Positions 33,391-45,055 of a stretch of DNA of 64,000 nucleotides are shown here, one piece after another. The first letter of the stretch is position 1. Every line of letters starts with the position of its first letter. This stretch comes from Branchiostoma floridae. Its lineage: Eukaryota > Chordata > Leptocardii > Amphioxiformes > Branchiostomatidae. The notes beneath the pieces were generated by a model. The model had not been told where the DNA came from. It saw only the letters and a program-made list of their open reading frames with translations, and searched no databases. The stretch covers positions 20,210,983 to 20,274,982 of the forward strand of contig NC_049992.1 in the NCBI RefSeq assembly GCF_000003815.2, in the 5' to 3' direction. The position numbers and the translations under genes were made by a program.

Positions 33391-34913
33391 ATGGAAGCGT
33401 GTGTGATTTTCAACGCTGTTCTGACCCGCCTACTTTTCGCCGCGTTCGGTGTCCTGTGTATCTGGAGGGTGTACAACATACGTGGGACCGCTACAACATG
33501 GCTGCTGATGCTGGCCGAAGCTGGGCTTTTCGTTGAAACACTATTCACACTGATCGCCAGGAAAGGGAAGGAGTGGAAATGGTGAGTATCGAAGTTATAT
33601 TATATCACCAGAAGTGTTAAATGTTTTCATTACACTGAAACAAAAACAAAACGTATTAACAATAAACTCTTACCCCTACAATGTCCACCGTTGCTCAGAT
33701 CATTATGATCTTCCTCTTGCTTTAAACCTGTGTCTGAATTCCGTAATTTTAACATTGTTTGAAAAATGTACGCGATAAAACAAAAAAACATTATCCCTTA
33801 AACATATAATCACTGTATCTTTCAAGTGCCAAACGTATTTGTTAAACTGATTTTTTAATTTACTTTCATCATTACCTTCACCAGGTTTTCTCCCTGTGTG
33901 CTGTTTTACCTGTGCTGCACCATACCCTCCATCTGGTTCCTGGAGATGGACGAACTGAAACGACGCCTAGCGGACGGGTCAGAAAAGGAGGAGGCATGCA
34001 GAAACATGACTGGCAACGTCACAGAGGAGGAAATGGAGGGCAGTGTAAATCTGCAGTCATTTGGGATTGATGTAAGACATTTATATGCAAAACATGATTT
34101 TCCTTTTTACTTTCAAATTTTCAATTAAGTGACTATACAGGAATGAAATTACAATTAAGTTCAATATAATACAACTAGTAATGAATAACTCCGTAAAATT
34201 TCGTTTCACAGGCTGAGATTACAATCGAGAACTGGGTCGGTGCCTTGGAACAGATAATGGTCATGCTCCTCGTCATCGGGAGGTGGCTGCTTCCAAGAGG
34301 AGACCTGACACGGGACGAGTTGTCACAACTCCTACTGGCCTACATCGCCATGGCTGCCGACATCGTGGAGCTGTTCCAAGTCTTCGAAGAAGAGAGGGTT
34401 GGAAACAAAAGCCGAGTCGTCTACGCCGCACTCGCGCTCTACACATGGAGCCTGCTACAGTTCACTATTGTCCTCACCGCAGCCAGAGCCAGGAAATCTC
34501 GTCCGGGTGCCATACGCACTGCCGAGGGTACCTTGCCAAAGAGTACCCTAGGACCTGACGGCCAAAAACAGCCATCAGAAGAAGACAAGGGTGACAAAAC
34601 GCGCAGACACCGTGGCACCATGCAAGAAGTAGAAGCGAGGAATCTGTCCCTCTGCGGCTGCTGCCACCCTGACGTCTTCGCAATGGTCACCACCATCGTC
34701 ATGCAAGACGGGCCGTTCCTGGGGTTCCGGCTGTATCTGATCTTCTACGAGCGCGTTCTTACTCAGGGCGTCCTCTTCTTCGTCGGGAAGAACACGCTGC
34801 TCATCGTGCTGCAGATCTACCGCATCGTCATCATCTGTACCGGAAAAGAGGAAACAAACGACCCCGCAATGGAGCGGGAGTTAGATGAAGTTGCCACAAA
34901 TGACGGAATTTAA
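33391..34913 (+). CDS. TMEM26: TMEM26-like multi-pass membrane protein
   Basis: Three exons, 33391-33581, 33885-34071 and 34212-34913, joined with GTGAGT/CACCAG and GTAAGA/TTCACAG borders, give a 359-residue protein. This is close to the vertebrate TMEM26 length. Recognisable family blocks: WKWFSPCVLFYL with PSIWFLEM; IGRWLLPRGDLTRDELSQLLL; ADIVELF; WSLLQF; and near the C-terminus QDGPFLGFRLYLIFYERV then VGKNTLLIVLQIYRIVII. About eight hydrophobic segments are visible. The loop after the third has two N-glycosylation sequons (NMT, NVT), fitting an external or luminal loop, and the loop around residues 215-255 is charged and basic. It is a membrane protein of poorly defined function; the vertebrate gene is used as a beige-adipocyte marker. 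No lesion; the start is the first ATG in the exon and matches the family N-terminus. The ATG context (GAGCCATGG) is strong. Confidence 0.92.
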
Positions 34914-37084
34914 CAAGAACACGGAACCCAGTGATGACCAGGAAAATCACAGTATAGGCCGGATCAGTTTTAAACTGCCGGGTAAGATCCTGGCCTCAAT
35001 CTAGCTTACTTATCCCAAGGGCACCAGATGGAGTCATAGATTATAAAAATATGGTGACTTGTTAGGAATGGAATTTGTATTTCTTGAGGAGCTTATGTTT
35101 ATTAATATACCTGTTTTGCGTTTTTTACTATCATCCAAACAAACATGACACACTTAGTTTCGTCAATGGATGTAACGACTTTAGAGTTGATCAGGAAAAT
35201 AATATTTAATAATATCACCTGATGTACATGTTTCAAGGTAAAGTATATGTTTTTCTTAATGCCATGTAGTAGCGGAACTATCATGAAGAACATTTTTTTA
35301 GAAAATATATTGTCAAATAGAATTAGTGATTTCCCTCGAGCATCCAAACGATGGTTTGTAGTCCAAAATGTATGCATCTTTTTCTAAATATAATATTTAA
35401 CACAAGTAAATGATATACGCATAAGTCATTAACTTGACAGTTATCTCCATGTGTCGCTATCTTATTGTTTCCCCAAAACTAGGTGCAATTTAAGTTCGGC
35501 ATAAGGGAGTACCGATATAACGAGGATAGTTCATAAGGTAATGTTATGTAAAGTTCATGACGTATAGATATAGAAAGTGCATTTTGAATCAAATATGATG
35601 ATTAGAACATAACTGTTACGGTTTTGTTTAACGTTTTACGCCGAATTTAACGTAAGTATTTTTAGTGAAAATGTAAATACATAGAGTGCTGCATCTTGAA
35701 CTACGCATGAGCTGTCATCACCCAGAACTGTTCATAGTGATGCTACATTGGATTATATTCATATGGTGTCATTTTCTTTCAACGAAGAATAAAGAACCGG
35801 ATCATTGGTACTGACCGTCTCCTGTGACATATTCCTTCCAGCTGAGTGACTGTCGAAGGCAGGAATGACCAGAGTGTCTATTGGATATTAAATAATAGAC
35901 ACTTTCCTTCAACGTAGTTTTGTCGCTTCAAAGAACTTTAACAGAAAATGCTACATGTCAAAATGATCGTTAATAAGGATACTAAAGACACCCGCATGTG
36001 ATACTTAAATGATAAAAGCAATGATACCTGGGCAGCCTTCAATATTAAATATGCCAAGCATCACATAAAATTTACATAAAATCTGCAAGTTAAACGCTTA
36101 TTTATCAGACGAAAGCCTATATGATAGAAGTCGTACATATGATGTAGAAATCATCAATACGACACACACAGGGTGGTTAGATGGATGCCTTTTCCAACAA
36201 AGACCTGGAATTTGTGACCCTAATACGTTTTCAAATTGTAACCTTTTTAAGGCTACCCTGCAACTTATTGTGGAAATTCCAGGTGCTTTGTCCCAAGTAG
36301 GCGAAATATTGCGACTTTTTTTTATCGCCACACTACAAATCTTGTCATTATGACTCCATGGAGTCTTAAAACGGCTTGCTAATGTAAGGTTACGCAAATG
36401 TTTACAATAATGCCAAACAAGTTTTTGCCAAACAAGTTCATTTTAATCGATCAAACGATTGAGATTTTCTCATAGACATGGTCAATGGCTAAGATCTAAG
36501 TCTTAAAGGTGTTCTACTGAGTTTTCTGGCAATACAATTTTTTTTATATGATGAACTTTATTGCTCGACATGTGTACATGGTACAATGTATAGCAAGACT
36601 TAATATCCTAATTAATATAACAAGAAGGGCTTACACAAATCTTTGAATAGTGTTACAATCGAGTTGGGCTATACATGAGTTTCATTACTCTTTCTAGTAG
36701 CAAAGCAGTCTTTGATGTATTTGCCGATCTTTGCATTATGGGTGTTGTGGCATCCAAAGTTATATACAAATCTGTATGTAGCATCGAGTCTCTTAAAATC
36801 TGCTGTACTGGATTCAAGAAATGTAAGTTAAATCAACCCTATGGTATTGCATACTAATATTCTATGAGTGATGTTACAGCATTTTAAGGTGACCCACACG
36901 CTGTATCAATTTAGTTTTTAGACGTTATTGTGTCTCACATCGTAGCATTTCGTACAGAGGGAAAAGTCACAAGGGGTTTTGTGGATGAAAAAACTGTCCT
37001 GCATGACAATAAACCATGTGATATCTTATCCTATCCAGGTGTATATGAATTATATAATAACGTCAATGTAAAGATCGTTGACAA
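34914..37084. other. Downstream of TMEM26-like gene, nothing recognised
   Basis: Presumed 3' UTR and AT-rich intergenic DNA. AATAAAG occurs near 35790. No exon with recognisable protein was found. Confidence 0.45.
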
Positions 37085-37680
37085 TTATGATCATTAAGAC
37101 AGTTCTACGTGAATCCCTTGCGGCAGTGCACCCTGAACCGTGGGAACCGTGCATAAAATGCTGTGTGTAGGGCAAAAGTAAACTGCCTAACAATAAACAA
37201 TGTGACGTCTATCTTGGCAATCATCAATCTTAGCTTGCCGATAATTAGAATCCTTAAGTAAGTTCCACGTGAATCTTTCACACCTGTGCACCTTAAACCG
37301 TGGGAAAGGCCATAAAATGTCGTGTGAACGGCCAAACTATCCTGCGTAACAATAGACCCGATGATGTCTTGGTAAACATTAATATTAACTCTGTCAAAGC
37401 CGCTGTCAATTAGGGTCCTTGAGAAAGTTCCGTGTGGGTTTCTTACATAAGTGCACCCTGAGCAGTGGGAAAGGCCATGAAAGGTCGTGCGAACAGCAAA
37501 GCTACCCTACTTAACAATAGACCAGGTGATATCTTGGCAACTCTCAATTTAATTCATCGATGATTGGTAACATTAGGAGAGCTCCATATGAATCTTTCAG
37601 TGCACATTAAACCACGGGAAAGGCAGTTCAGGGCGTGTGAATGATAGAAGTACCATGTGCTACAAAGGACCAGTGGGTAT
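37085..37680. repeat. Array 1 of ~160-bp units with CSL-like motifs (4 units)
   Basis: Four units, motif starts at about 37138, 37299, 37463 and 37612. Each contains GTGCACC(T/C)T-AACCGTGGGAAAGGCCAT, a GTGTGAAC word, AACAATAGAC, a CTTGGCAA word, and TCAATT-CGATGATT. The core CGTGGGAA(A/C) in the first two matches the Su(H)/CSL consensus YGTGRGAA; the third and fourth have one or two changes. The period is close to 160 bp. Confidence 0.8.
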
Positions 37681-38202
37681 CAAAAAAACTGTCTTTTCGA
37701 TTTTTAGACACTTCAGTAATGATTTTTTTTGAGCGTCACAGGTTTCCTATTCAGACATAAAAATGAGTTTTGGAACAAAATGTTTTGCAAAGTATTTATA
37801 GGATTACATAATTTTTAACGAAGTTGAACACAAAAAAAGTAGTTTATCCACTCAAGCAATTAACTTGCAATTAACAAGCTGTTTGTCGTTCGTAACTCGC
37901 CAGAAATGAAACTGTGCCTTACTTAACATTTAGAGACTTTTCTTTCTATTTAGTTTTGCTTCATTACTCTGTTTGCATCCAACCAAAACTATTATTCTGA
38001 AAGCCATAAGTTCTTCTGAAAAGTCTCAGTTTAAACATAGACTTGTCGGTAAGGACTACATAAAGTCTGCAAAGTTTGACATATGATAGTAAAATATGAC
38101 TTGTCCCTGTTTAGATAAAGACTGTGCCCAATAAACGATACACAGATGATTAAGAAACCATTCATACAAAACACACAACAGTAAGGCAGATAATGCGAGG
38201 GA
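37681..38202. other. Spacer, nothing recognised
   Basis: AT-rich DNA between array 1 and module 3. Confidence 0.4.
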
Positions 38203-38363
38203 CTATAAATAGAACGTATATCAAACATGACCAATCACAAACCTCCATCACTATGACGTTTACACCTGTTCATGTATTATAGGCTGAGCACCCGATTCAG
38301 TTGTGCAGTCGGAGAGAGGCAGTTTGCCGGTGTAGCCGACTTCGTCGACAACAAAACATACCT
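38203..38363 (+). promoter_or_regulatory. Promoter / leader-exon module 3
   Basis: CTATAAATAG lies at 38203-38212, then ATGACCAATCACAA, ATGACGTTTACACCTG, ATTATAGGCTGAGCACCCG, CAGTCGGAGAGAGGCAG, GCCGACTTCGTCGACAACAA and CATACCT followed by GTAAGTAC at 38364. Nearly collinear with modules 1 and 2 over the last ~140 bp. Confidence 0.55.
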
Positions 38364-38370
38364 GTAAGTA

Positions 38371-39399
38371 CAATTGTTGTTCATATGCATTTTCCAATTT
38401 CATTGTAATTGAATATCAACCAGCAAATTTCGATAGAGTTTCTGCACATTGAAATATAGAAATTTTGATGAATATGCGACTTTATTTTAGGGCAAACAAT
38501 AAAGATATGTGTAGTGCCCAGTGATCTAAATTCTTATGTTTCTTTTGAAAGTTCACTTAATTTACATCGCTTCCTAAACCATTTAGTAGTTCTGCCCTCT
38601 TTGTCACATCAAGGCATTTAAGAGGGGCAAAAACAGGTACGGTAAGGCTTGCGCAAGATATCGTGTCGCCCGCCTTAAACACAAACCATGCGGTCACGGT
38701 TTGATTATTGTGTTGTATAATATAAAAAAACCGCATCGTTCCAGCTCACCGTTCAAAACATACTAAGAGAAGACGATAAACGCGATGAAAAGATTACAAC
38801 ATTTGTATATTGGTCTGTTGAGTGAAGTAATGACTTGCTGGTAGTGACTGGGCCGACTCTGGCGTTATTTAGTCAATAGAATGCACATTGTTCTGACCTT
38901 TAGGTTATTACTTAAAATATCCTGGGTGGATGTAAAAGTTAGAGTCTGGTTCTCGCAAAAGTAAGTAAATAAAAATATGGTTCTTAATGTAGGAGATAAT
39001 TTGAAACAAATTTATCGACCATTTACAAAAAAAGTGGTGTTTTCTAACATAAATTAGACGGAGCTGGCAGGGACAAAGAATCAGTCATCCATTGTTGTAC
39101 GAATGGCATTTCGTCCCATGCTAATTTCCTAATTCATGGCTTCATATAGCATCCCAACATAAGTGACTTAGAAATGGCGTAATGGAAAATTACCTCTGGA
39201 TATCGATTAGATGTACCTTCCATGGTGAAAAAAACTACAAAAACAGTCGATGGGTCTCCTTAAACTTGTAAACTTGACATGAAATTTCCATGCTGTACCA
39301 CTGCTAAGGCTACCCCCGCGAATTAAAAATATGGTACAGGAAATATTTGAGGTGCTGTTTCCAAGCTGTAAAAAATGTAAAGAGATATTTATTTTGATT
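38371..39399. other. Spacer, nothing recognised
   Basis: No exon or repeat was recognised. Confidence 0.4.
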
Positions 39400-40424
39400 T
39401 TTCGAAGTCAGTGTGCCTCGAGTCATGGCGCCTTGCACGATGGGAAAGGCCATAGAAACTATGCTGCCTTAAATAGACAATGTGATATCTTGGCAATAAT
39501 CAAAATTCACTCTGTCAAAGCCGTTGTCAATAAGGATCCTTAAGACAGCTCAATAAGAATCTCTCAAACCAGTGTACCTTCAACCGTGGGAAAGCACATA
39601 GAAGTTCGTTTGAGAAAAAAAAAGCGTTTCTGCATAACAATAGACGAGGTAAAGTGCTGGCAACCATCAATTTTAACTCTGTCAAAGCCGCCGACAATTT
39701 GAATCCCTAAGACAGGGCCCGTGTGAATCCCTCACACCAGTTCAACCTAAACCATGGGAAATCCTATAGAAGTTCGTGTGAATAAAAGTCTTTTTTTCCT
39801 TACAATAGACTAGATGATGCCTTGGCATCCATCAATGTCAAATCGTCGATGATTAAGATCGTTATGACAGCTCCATGCGAATCTTTTGAGTAAGTGCACC
39901 TTAAACCGTGGGAAAAGCTCATAGAAGGTCGTGTGAACGAAAAAGCTTTTTTTTGTCTAACAATAGACTAGATGATACCTTGGCATCCATCAATGTTAAA
40001 TCGTCGATGATTAAAATCCTTTGACAGCTCCATGTGAATCTCTTGCGTAAGTGCTACATAAACCGTGGGAAAGCTCATTGAAGGTCGTGTGAACAGAAAA
40101 CTTTTCCTGCCTTACAATAGACCATGTGATATCTTGGCAACCATCAATATTTAATTGTCGATAATTAAAATCATTAAGACAGGTCCATGTGAATGTCTTA
40201 CGTAAGTGCACCTGAACCGTGGGAAAGTCCATAAAAGGGCGTGTGAACGAAAAACACTTTTTTGGCTAACAATAGACCTGGCAATCGTGAATATCAAATC
40301 GTCGATAATTAGGATCCTGATGTTAGCTCCATGTGAATCTTCCACACCATTGCACCTTGAACCGTGGGAAAAGGCGGAAAGGGGCGTGTGAACATTAGAG
40401 ATACCCATTGCAACCAAAGATATG
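39400..40424. repeat. Array 2 of ~160-bp units with CSL-like motifs (7 units)
   Basis: Seven units with motif starts near 39438, 39585, 39752, 39907, 40063, 40218 and 40362 (spacing about 144-167 bp). Five have CGTGGGAAA exactly; two have GATGGGAAA or CATGGGAAA. Shared words per unit: AATCT(C/T)T...GTGCACCTTAAACC, AAGGTCGTGTGAACGAAAA, AACAATAGAC, CTTGGCATCCATCAAT and ATCGTCGATGATTA. Units differ by 15-30% by eye. Confidence 0.85.
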
Positions 40425-40577
40425 CAAAATTTGGCCAATGACAATCGTCGATTAGAATGACGTTATAATAATCAACTAAACTTATATCTACAAGCACCAA
40501 GTTGTTTGCTTAGTCGGTGAAAGGAAAGCGAGGTTATGTGAACCGACTCTGCTCCTTCATCAAAACTGAGGTTAACT
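40425..40577 (+). promoter_or_regulatory. Promoter / leader-exon module 4 with a GC donor
   Basis: GGCCAATGACAATCGTCGAT, AATGACGTTATAATAATC, CTTATATCTACAAGCACC, TTAGTCGGTGAAAGGAAAG and AACCGACTCTGCTCC match the order of the other modules. The exon ends AACT followed by GCAAGT (40578), the standard form of a GC-AG donor in place of GTAAGT. Confidence 0.45.
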
Positions 40578-40583
40578 GCAAGT

Positions 40584-41139
40584 ATCCGGATATCAATTTG
40601 TCTATTGCATTGTATTAATCATACTATGTTTATACTGTTTGTATTTTACTGTGCTTAATTCGTCTCTCCCAAAATTTCGGCGATAAAGAAATTGATAAAC
40701 ATTGAATTTTTCAATTTTATGACAGTTTTGTAACTTTATTGGGGGCGTTTTTAGTGGAATAGCATAATCAACGTTTAAAGGGAATTATATTGTTTCTCGA
40801 GGGGGATTGACTTTAAAACAACCGTCAATTAGAACTTTTTTAACTGTGAAGACAAATTATAATTTATATGCCACACAAATTCTGTGTTTTGGAGTAAAAA
40901 AAAGGACAAACCCTGATTGGAAATCAGCGTTTTCAAACATGCGGTACTTTAGCAGTATAAAGTGCAGAAACAAACAAATACATGTCCTTCATTGCTTTAA
41001 GGAGAAAAAAAAGATGGTAATGAATCATTATTCTTTTTTCAATTTCCATGAGTTTTAACTTCTTCATGTGGCATGATAATGCATTCAAACGTAGGTGACT
41101 AGTAAAACGATTAACTTGTGATGTATTTGAAATTTCACT
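40584..41139. other. Spacer, nothing recognised
   Basis: No recognised feature. Confidence 0.4.
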
Positions 41140-41300
41140 TAAATAAGCCTTTTTGCACTGTGGGAAAGTTCAAGAAGGGTCGTGTAAACGTCAACAGCGT
41201 CCTGCGCGAAGACAGACCATAAGAAATTTGAACAAAAATCGATAATGAAATTGTCAAAGTTAACATATCAAAATAGTCACGTACTAAGCTATTGATAATC
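41140..41300. repeat. Solitary repeat unit with TGTGGGAAAG
   Basis: GCACTGTGGGAAAGTTCAAG then GGTCGTGTAAACGTC, GTCCTGCGCGAAGACAGACC and TGTCAAAGTTAACAT follow the array unit order. The motif matches the CSL consensus exactly. Confidence 0.6.
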
Positions 41301-41729
41301 CCTTCAAATTGTTGAAGATCTTCGGGTGAATTTTTTGATGGTTGGAAGATTTTCACTTGCCCGACAGCTCAAAGCTCTGCGAATTCACAAAGTGTTTTGG
41401 TGTACAGCTAGCATCGACTGCTCCTGAAAATCGCCGACAATAAAAAAAAATCGTGCGCTGATCGAAAAAACTCCGGACATACTACTGACGAAAATGTCAT
41501 TAAGAGTTTGCAGATTTGTCGTCCAATCGGTTTTCGCGCAATGTAAAGGGGTATATGCCGCCATCCCTCTACCAGATGACAATCACGTTGCGAGCTTATT
41601 GCAACCTAAAGTGGATGTGTGTAACATTTGATTTGATACTCGGTATATCATACCAGACTGCAAACAAGGACAACAAAGCATAGGAAGCATAAAATAATAT
41701 CGTTTTTATTTCTTATGCATTTCATTGAC
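41301..41729. other. Spacer, nothing recognised
   Basis: No recognised feature. Confidence 0.35.
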
Positions 41730-41790
41730 AGATCTGTCGAATTTGGGGTCGCAGAGAGAACGCGGCCTTAGCGCCGTTCTAGTGGAAAGA
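41730..41790. repeat. Block shared with the promoter at 44.95 kb
   Basis: GGTCGCAGAGAGAACGCGGC, then GCGCCGTTCTAGTGG, resembles GGTCGTTCAGAGAGCGCGGC, then GCGTCGTTCTACTG, just upstream of the secreted-protein start codon. Confidence 0.55.
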
Positions 41791-41939
41791 CATTTTGCAC
41801 GATAAGAAATTAAATGGAGGATAGTTAGAACGACAAAATATCCAGCACAACAATAAACATGATGTCATATGGGCAAACTTTGGTTTTGAATCCGTCAATC
41901 TTCATACCGCAATATCGTCACTTATCAGCATACTAATAC

Positions 41940-42050
41940 CAACTACAAGTGTGTCAATGAATCCTATTCTGAATATTATTTTAATCCATATAGTTGGAGA
42001 GTGACCTGACACAAACCGAGACCGATTCTTTGACAAAAGATAAGAAACCC
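41940..42050 (+). promoter_or_regulatory. Promoter / leader-exon module 5 (most diverged)
   Basis: Only the exon-like end is clear: ATAGTTGGAGAGTGACCTG, GAGACCGATTCTTTGACAA and AAACCC followed by GTAAGTAC at 42051, collinear with CAGTCGGAGAG...CCGACTTC-TCGACAACAA of modules 2 and 3. CCAAT and CRE boxes are not clear. Confidence 0.35.
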
Positions 42051-42056
42051 GTAAGT

Positions 42057-42624
42057 ACATTCTTTATTTTCTAATCATTTGCACCTGCGCTATCATTAAA
42101 GTATTGCTTTCTAGAAATTTGACGGCAAGGTTAGTTTTAAAAGATAAAAGTTGATAGTATTCGCTTGATTATTTTATTGGTAACTTTGCATGGATTGATA
42201 TTGTTACCTTAAAAAACAGTTGCAGGAAAGTTTTGACCAGTACTATGCTAATCTGTCCAAGCATTTTAGGTAAACAGTCTAAAATTTCAATTATATCTTC
42301 GTAGTTAGAGTAGTCGATTTATCTCTAGATTTTCTGGCAGATTCCCAATTTCGAGTACTTTCTTATCGCCGTGCCAATAACGTCAGGCTTTCAACTAAAA
42401 ACCAACATTGATATATTATTAAGTTCCTGAGTTAGAAAGTGTCAATGGAATCATTTTCTTTAGTGATTTCAACTTGATAAGAACTAGATTTGAAAAAGAA
42501 GGTAATAACGTCGTTGCGGCTTACTTCCAACGAACAGACAATCAGAATGTAAAACTTCAAACTAAAGAAATTGAGTTATGCAAATATAAAATAATGCATC
42601 TGAGTATCTGCTTAATATGTTTTT
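42057..42624. other. Spacer, nothing recognised
   Basis: No recognised feature. Confidence 0.35.
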
Positions 42625-42860
42625 GTTGGCCGCACGTCACATTGTGGCAAAAGGCAAAAAGAGTCGTGTGATCGATTACAAATTAACTACTCATAATTAG
42701 ACGAGGTAATTGCACCAATTAAATCCAAGTCTTTCAAACTTGACATGTGAGCACCGTCAATGATTAGGATACAGTAGAAAACTATGTATAAGCCATTTAT
42801 ATAATAACAAACAACTTAACTACTCATCATTAGCCGAGGTAATTTTTCAAGTCTCTACTG
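42625..42860. repeat. Two degenerate repeat units
   Basis: CACATTGTGGCAAAAGGC, AAAGAGTCGTGTGATCG, TACTCATAATTAGACGAGG and a second TACTCATCATTAGCCGAGG about 125 bp later follow the array unit order. The CSL-like core is lost. Confidence 0.45.
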
Positions 42861-44282
42861 TTTTTTAACAACATCAACATAATTGGTATGCAGCCTGAGC
42901 CAATTAACTGTTACATGATACAACACGATGGTCAAATTTGACCCAAAAGTTTCCATTCGAACGCAGAGTATCGGGTTACCGGTGCCCCCGCGTAGTCCCC
43001 GCGGAGTGCTGACAGTGACTGAAACATCTTCTGACATATCGTGATAGTTTGAAAAGCAACCTCTCGCACGTGCCTCGTCGATATTAAATGAAAACTGGCA
43101 GTGTGTACACGTCAAATCTTACCGTGTACGTATGCTGCACAGTTTTGTCTCAATATTTTCTGAAATGTGCCTAGTTAGTTGATTTAGAAAGGGTGTTCGG
43201 TGGACCAAAGAAACAGATACCATATTTAGATTGGTCCTAAATTTGACTGAAAATCCAAATCTTTTATATCATATAGGTAATGATATTAAGATCAAACTTT
43301 TTGTCTTAGGGATTTTTCAACTATTTTTACAGCCAAGATAAGGCCGAAAAATCGTCCTTTTTTCAAATTTTCCCACTCAAAGACTAGTAATTGCAAATTG
43401 CCTCCCTGTTCCAAAAATCCCTAAGGCACAAAGCTGGATATATGAGTTGTTGACAATATAAGTATTGAAAGAGTTGATTTGCACGCGTTTTGCAGGCGAT
43501 TTAAATACCATGTTTGGTCCTATGTCGAGTCGCAGTGATAGCGACATAGGGTAATTGATACCGCCGTAAACAAGTGTTGTAACATTCAAGGTCACCAATA
43601 ATGACGCCAGCAGCTTTGTTACATGTCACATGTTCTAAACTAAGGGGCAGCAAAACTAAGCTTGCCAAATAACGGTTTATATTTGTGAAAATGTTTGTTT
43701 TTCTTCTGACGCACGGCACCCGGGAAAATGAGGGCGTTTTCTGCGTCTTTCCGAACAGTAACCGCATAGTAATGGCAAAAAGAACCGCCATGAATATGCC
43801 TTTGACAGAAACAAAAAAGACCCAGGTCAGATTCGTCGTAAACATGTATTGGTTATTGGAGGGTTAAGGGAACTGTCGATGCATGTCCGGAAATACCGTC
43901 ATGACCAAGAGGCCATGTCCGCCCTGCCATGAAACCTATCCATTTTTGGCAAAACTCCATCCCCCGTCTCCAAAGTCTTAGACCCCGTGCGTGTGTGTTC
44001 TTCCATCCCAGAAAGAAAAGCTATTTAAGCAGACGCTTCTGCTATTCCCGGATAAGATTATAAAGTGCCGAAACCTACATTTTATATTCTAACATCCTCA
44101 CCTCTTTCCTTTCATTGAAAGCTACCCCCTAAAGCTAAATATTTCACAACTGAAATTTCATTTTGAGTGTGTGTGTGGGTAAATTAAATAGAATATCAGT
44201 CTAAGCAAGGCCTAACTACATACTAAATATCAATATCTTCCATTCAGGAATTTTAATTATCGGGTTCAAACACGCAGAGAGA
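42861..44282. other. Intergenic, nothing recognised
   Basis: No exon was recognised. Short inverted arms (TCTTAGGGATTTTT near 43305 and AAAAATCCCTAAGG near 43413) may mark a very small MITE. Confidence 0.4.
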
Positions 44283-44386
44283 GGCACAGGCACACACACA
44301 CTCACAACCAAAAACACACAGACACACTTATACCCACACACGCACACACACACACGCATACACACACAAAAGCACACATACGCACG

Positions 44387-44444
<58 letters not shown>

Positions 44445-44490
44445 TACGCATACGCACACACACACACGCACACATACACAAACGTACACA
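44283..44490. repeat. (CA)n microsatellite
   Basis: A long CA-rich tract with a pure run of about 24 CA repeats (44391-44438). Open frames on the minus strand here are repeat artefacts. Confidence 0.95.
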
Positions 44491-44940
44491 GTGCACGCAC
44501 ACTGCACACACGGACAGACGAATAGATTCAAACAGCTTAGACACAAAAAGGCGCTAAGGCAAAGATACACATTAATACACCTTAAGCCAAGTGTAACTAC
44601 TGCCTGTCTTTTATTGTGATCTCAACATAACCTAATTTGCGCCCCAAACGTCTCTTCGGTTTATGGACATCGTCAATAGAGGGAATTTAAAGCTTAACAC
44701 CGCGAAACACAGACATGCTTACCACCCATTATATTTAATCATTCCTTCCGCTGCTGTAGATGCAGAAATTGACTACTGAATAAGGTACGCGCTGCTTATT
44801 TTCTCTAGCACATGACTAGACGGCGATTGCGATGCGCCCTGACTGCAACCTACATAAGATTCACTTTCATATTAGGTATATTATACAAAACATAAAAGTG
44901 TGACCAAAAAGACAATAAAACGCACATATTGGTGAATGAA
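44491..44940. other. Nothing recognised
   Basis: No recognised feature. Confidence 0.35.
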
Positions 44941-44949
44941 TCCGTTAAG

Positions 44950-45040
44950 CGACCTGTCAAATGTTAGGTCGTTCAGAGAGCGCGGCGAGAGCGTCGTTCT
45001 ACTGTAACACGGGTATAAAATACATCCTTTGTTTTTCCAG
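44950..45040 (+). promoter_or_regulatory. Probable core promoter or acceptor of the secreted-protein gene
   Basis: TATAAAA at 45014-45020 lies 36 bp before the start codon, preceded by the GC-rich block shared with 41.73 kb. But TTTGTTTTTCCAG directly before GAGCAACCACCAGCAATG is also a good 3' splice site. So the start exon may have its own TATA promoter, be the second exon behind the upstream leader modules, or both. Confidence 0.45.
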
Positions 45041-45055
45041 GAGCAACCACCAGCA

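Noticed and set aside
43299-43432. Small inverted repeat around TCTTAGGGATTTTT
   Set aside because: Arms of about 20 bp with mismatches and no visible target duplication; too weak for a mobile-element call.
44216-44570. Cys/Val-rich minus-strand ORFs over the (CA)n tract
   Set aside because: Pure products of reading a GT dinucleotide repeat in several frames; no unique coding sequence.
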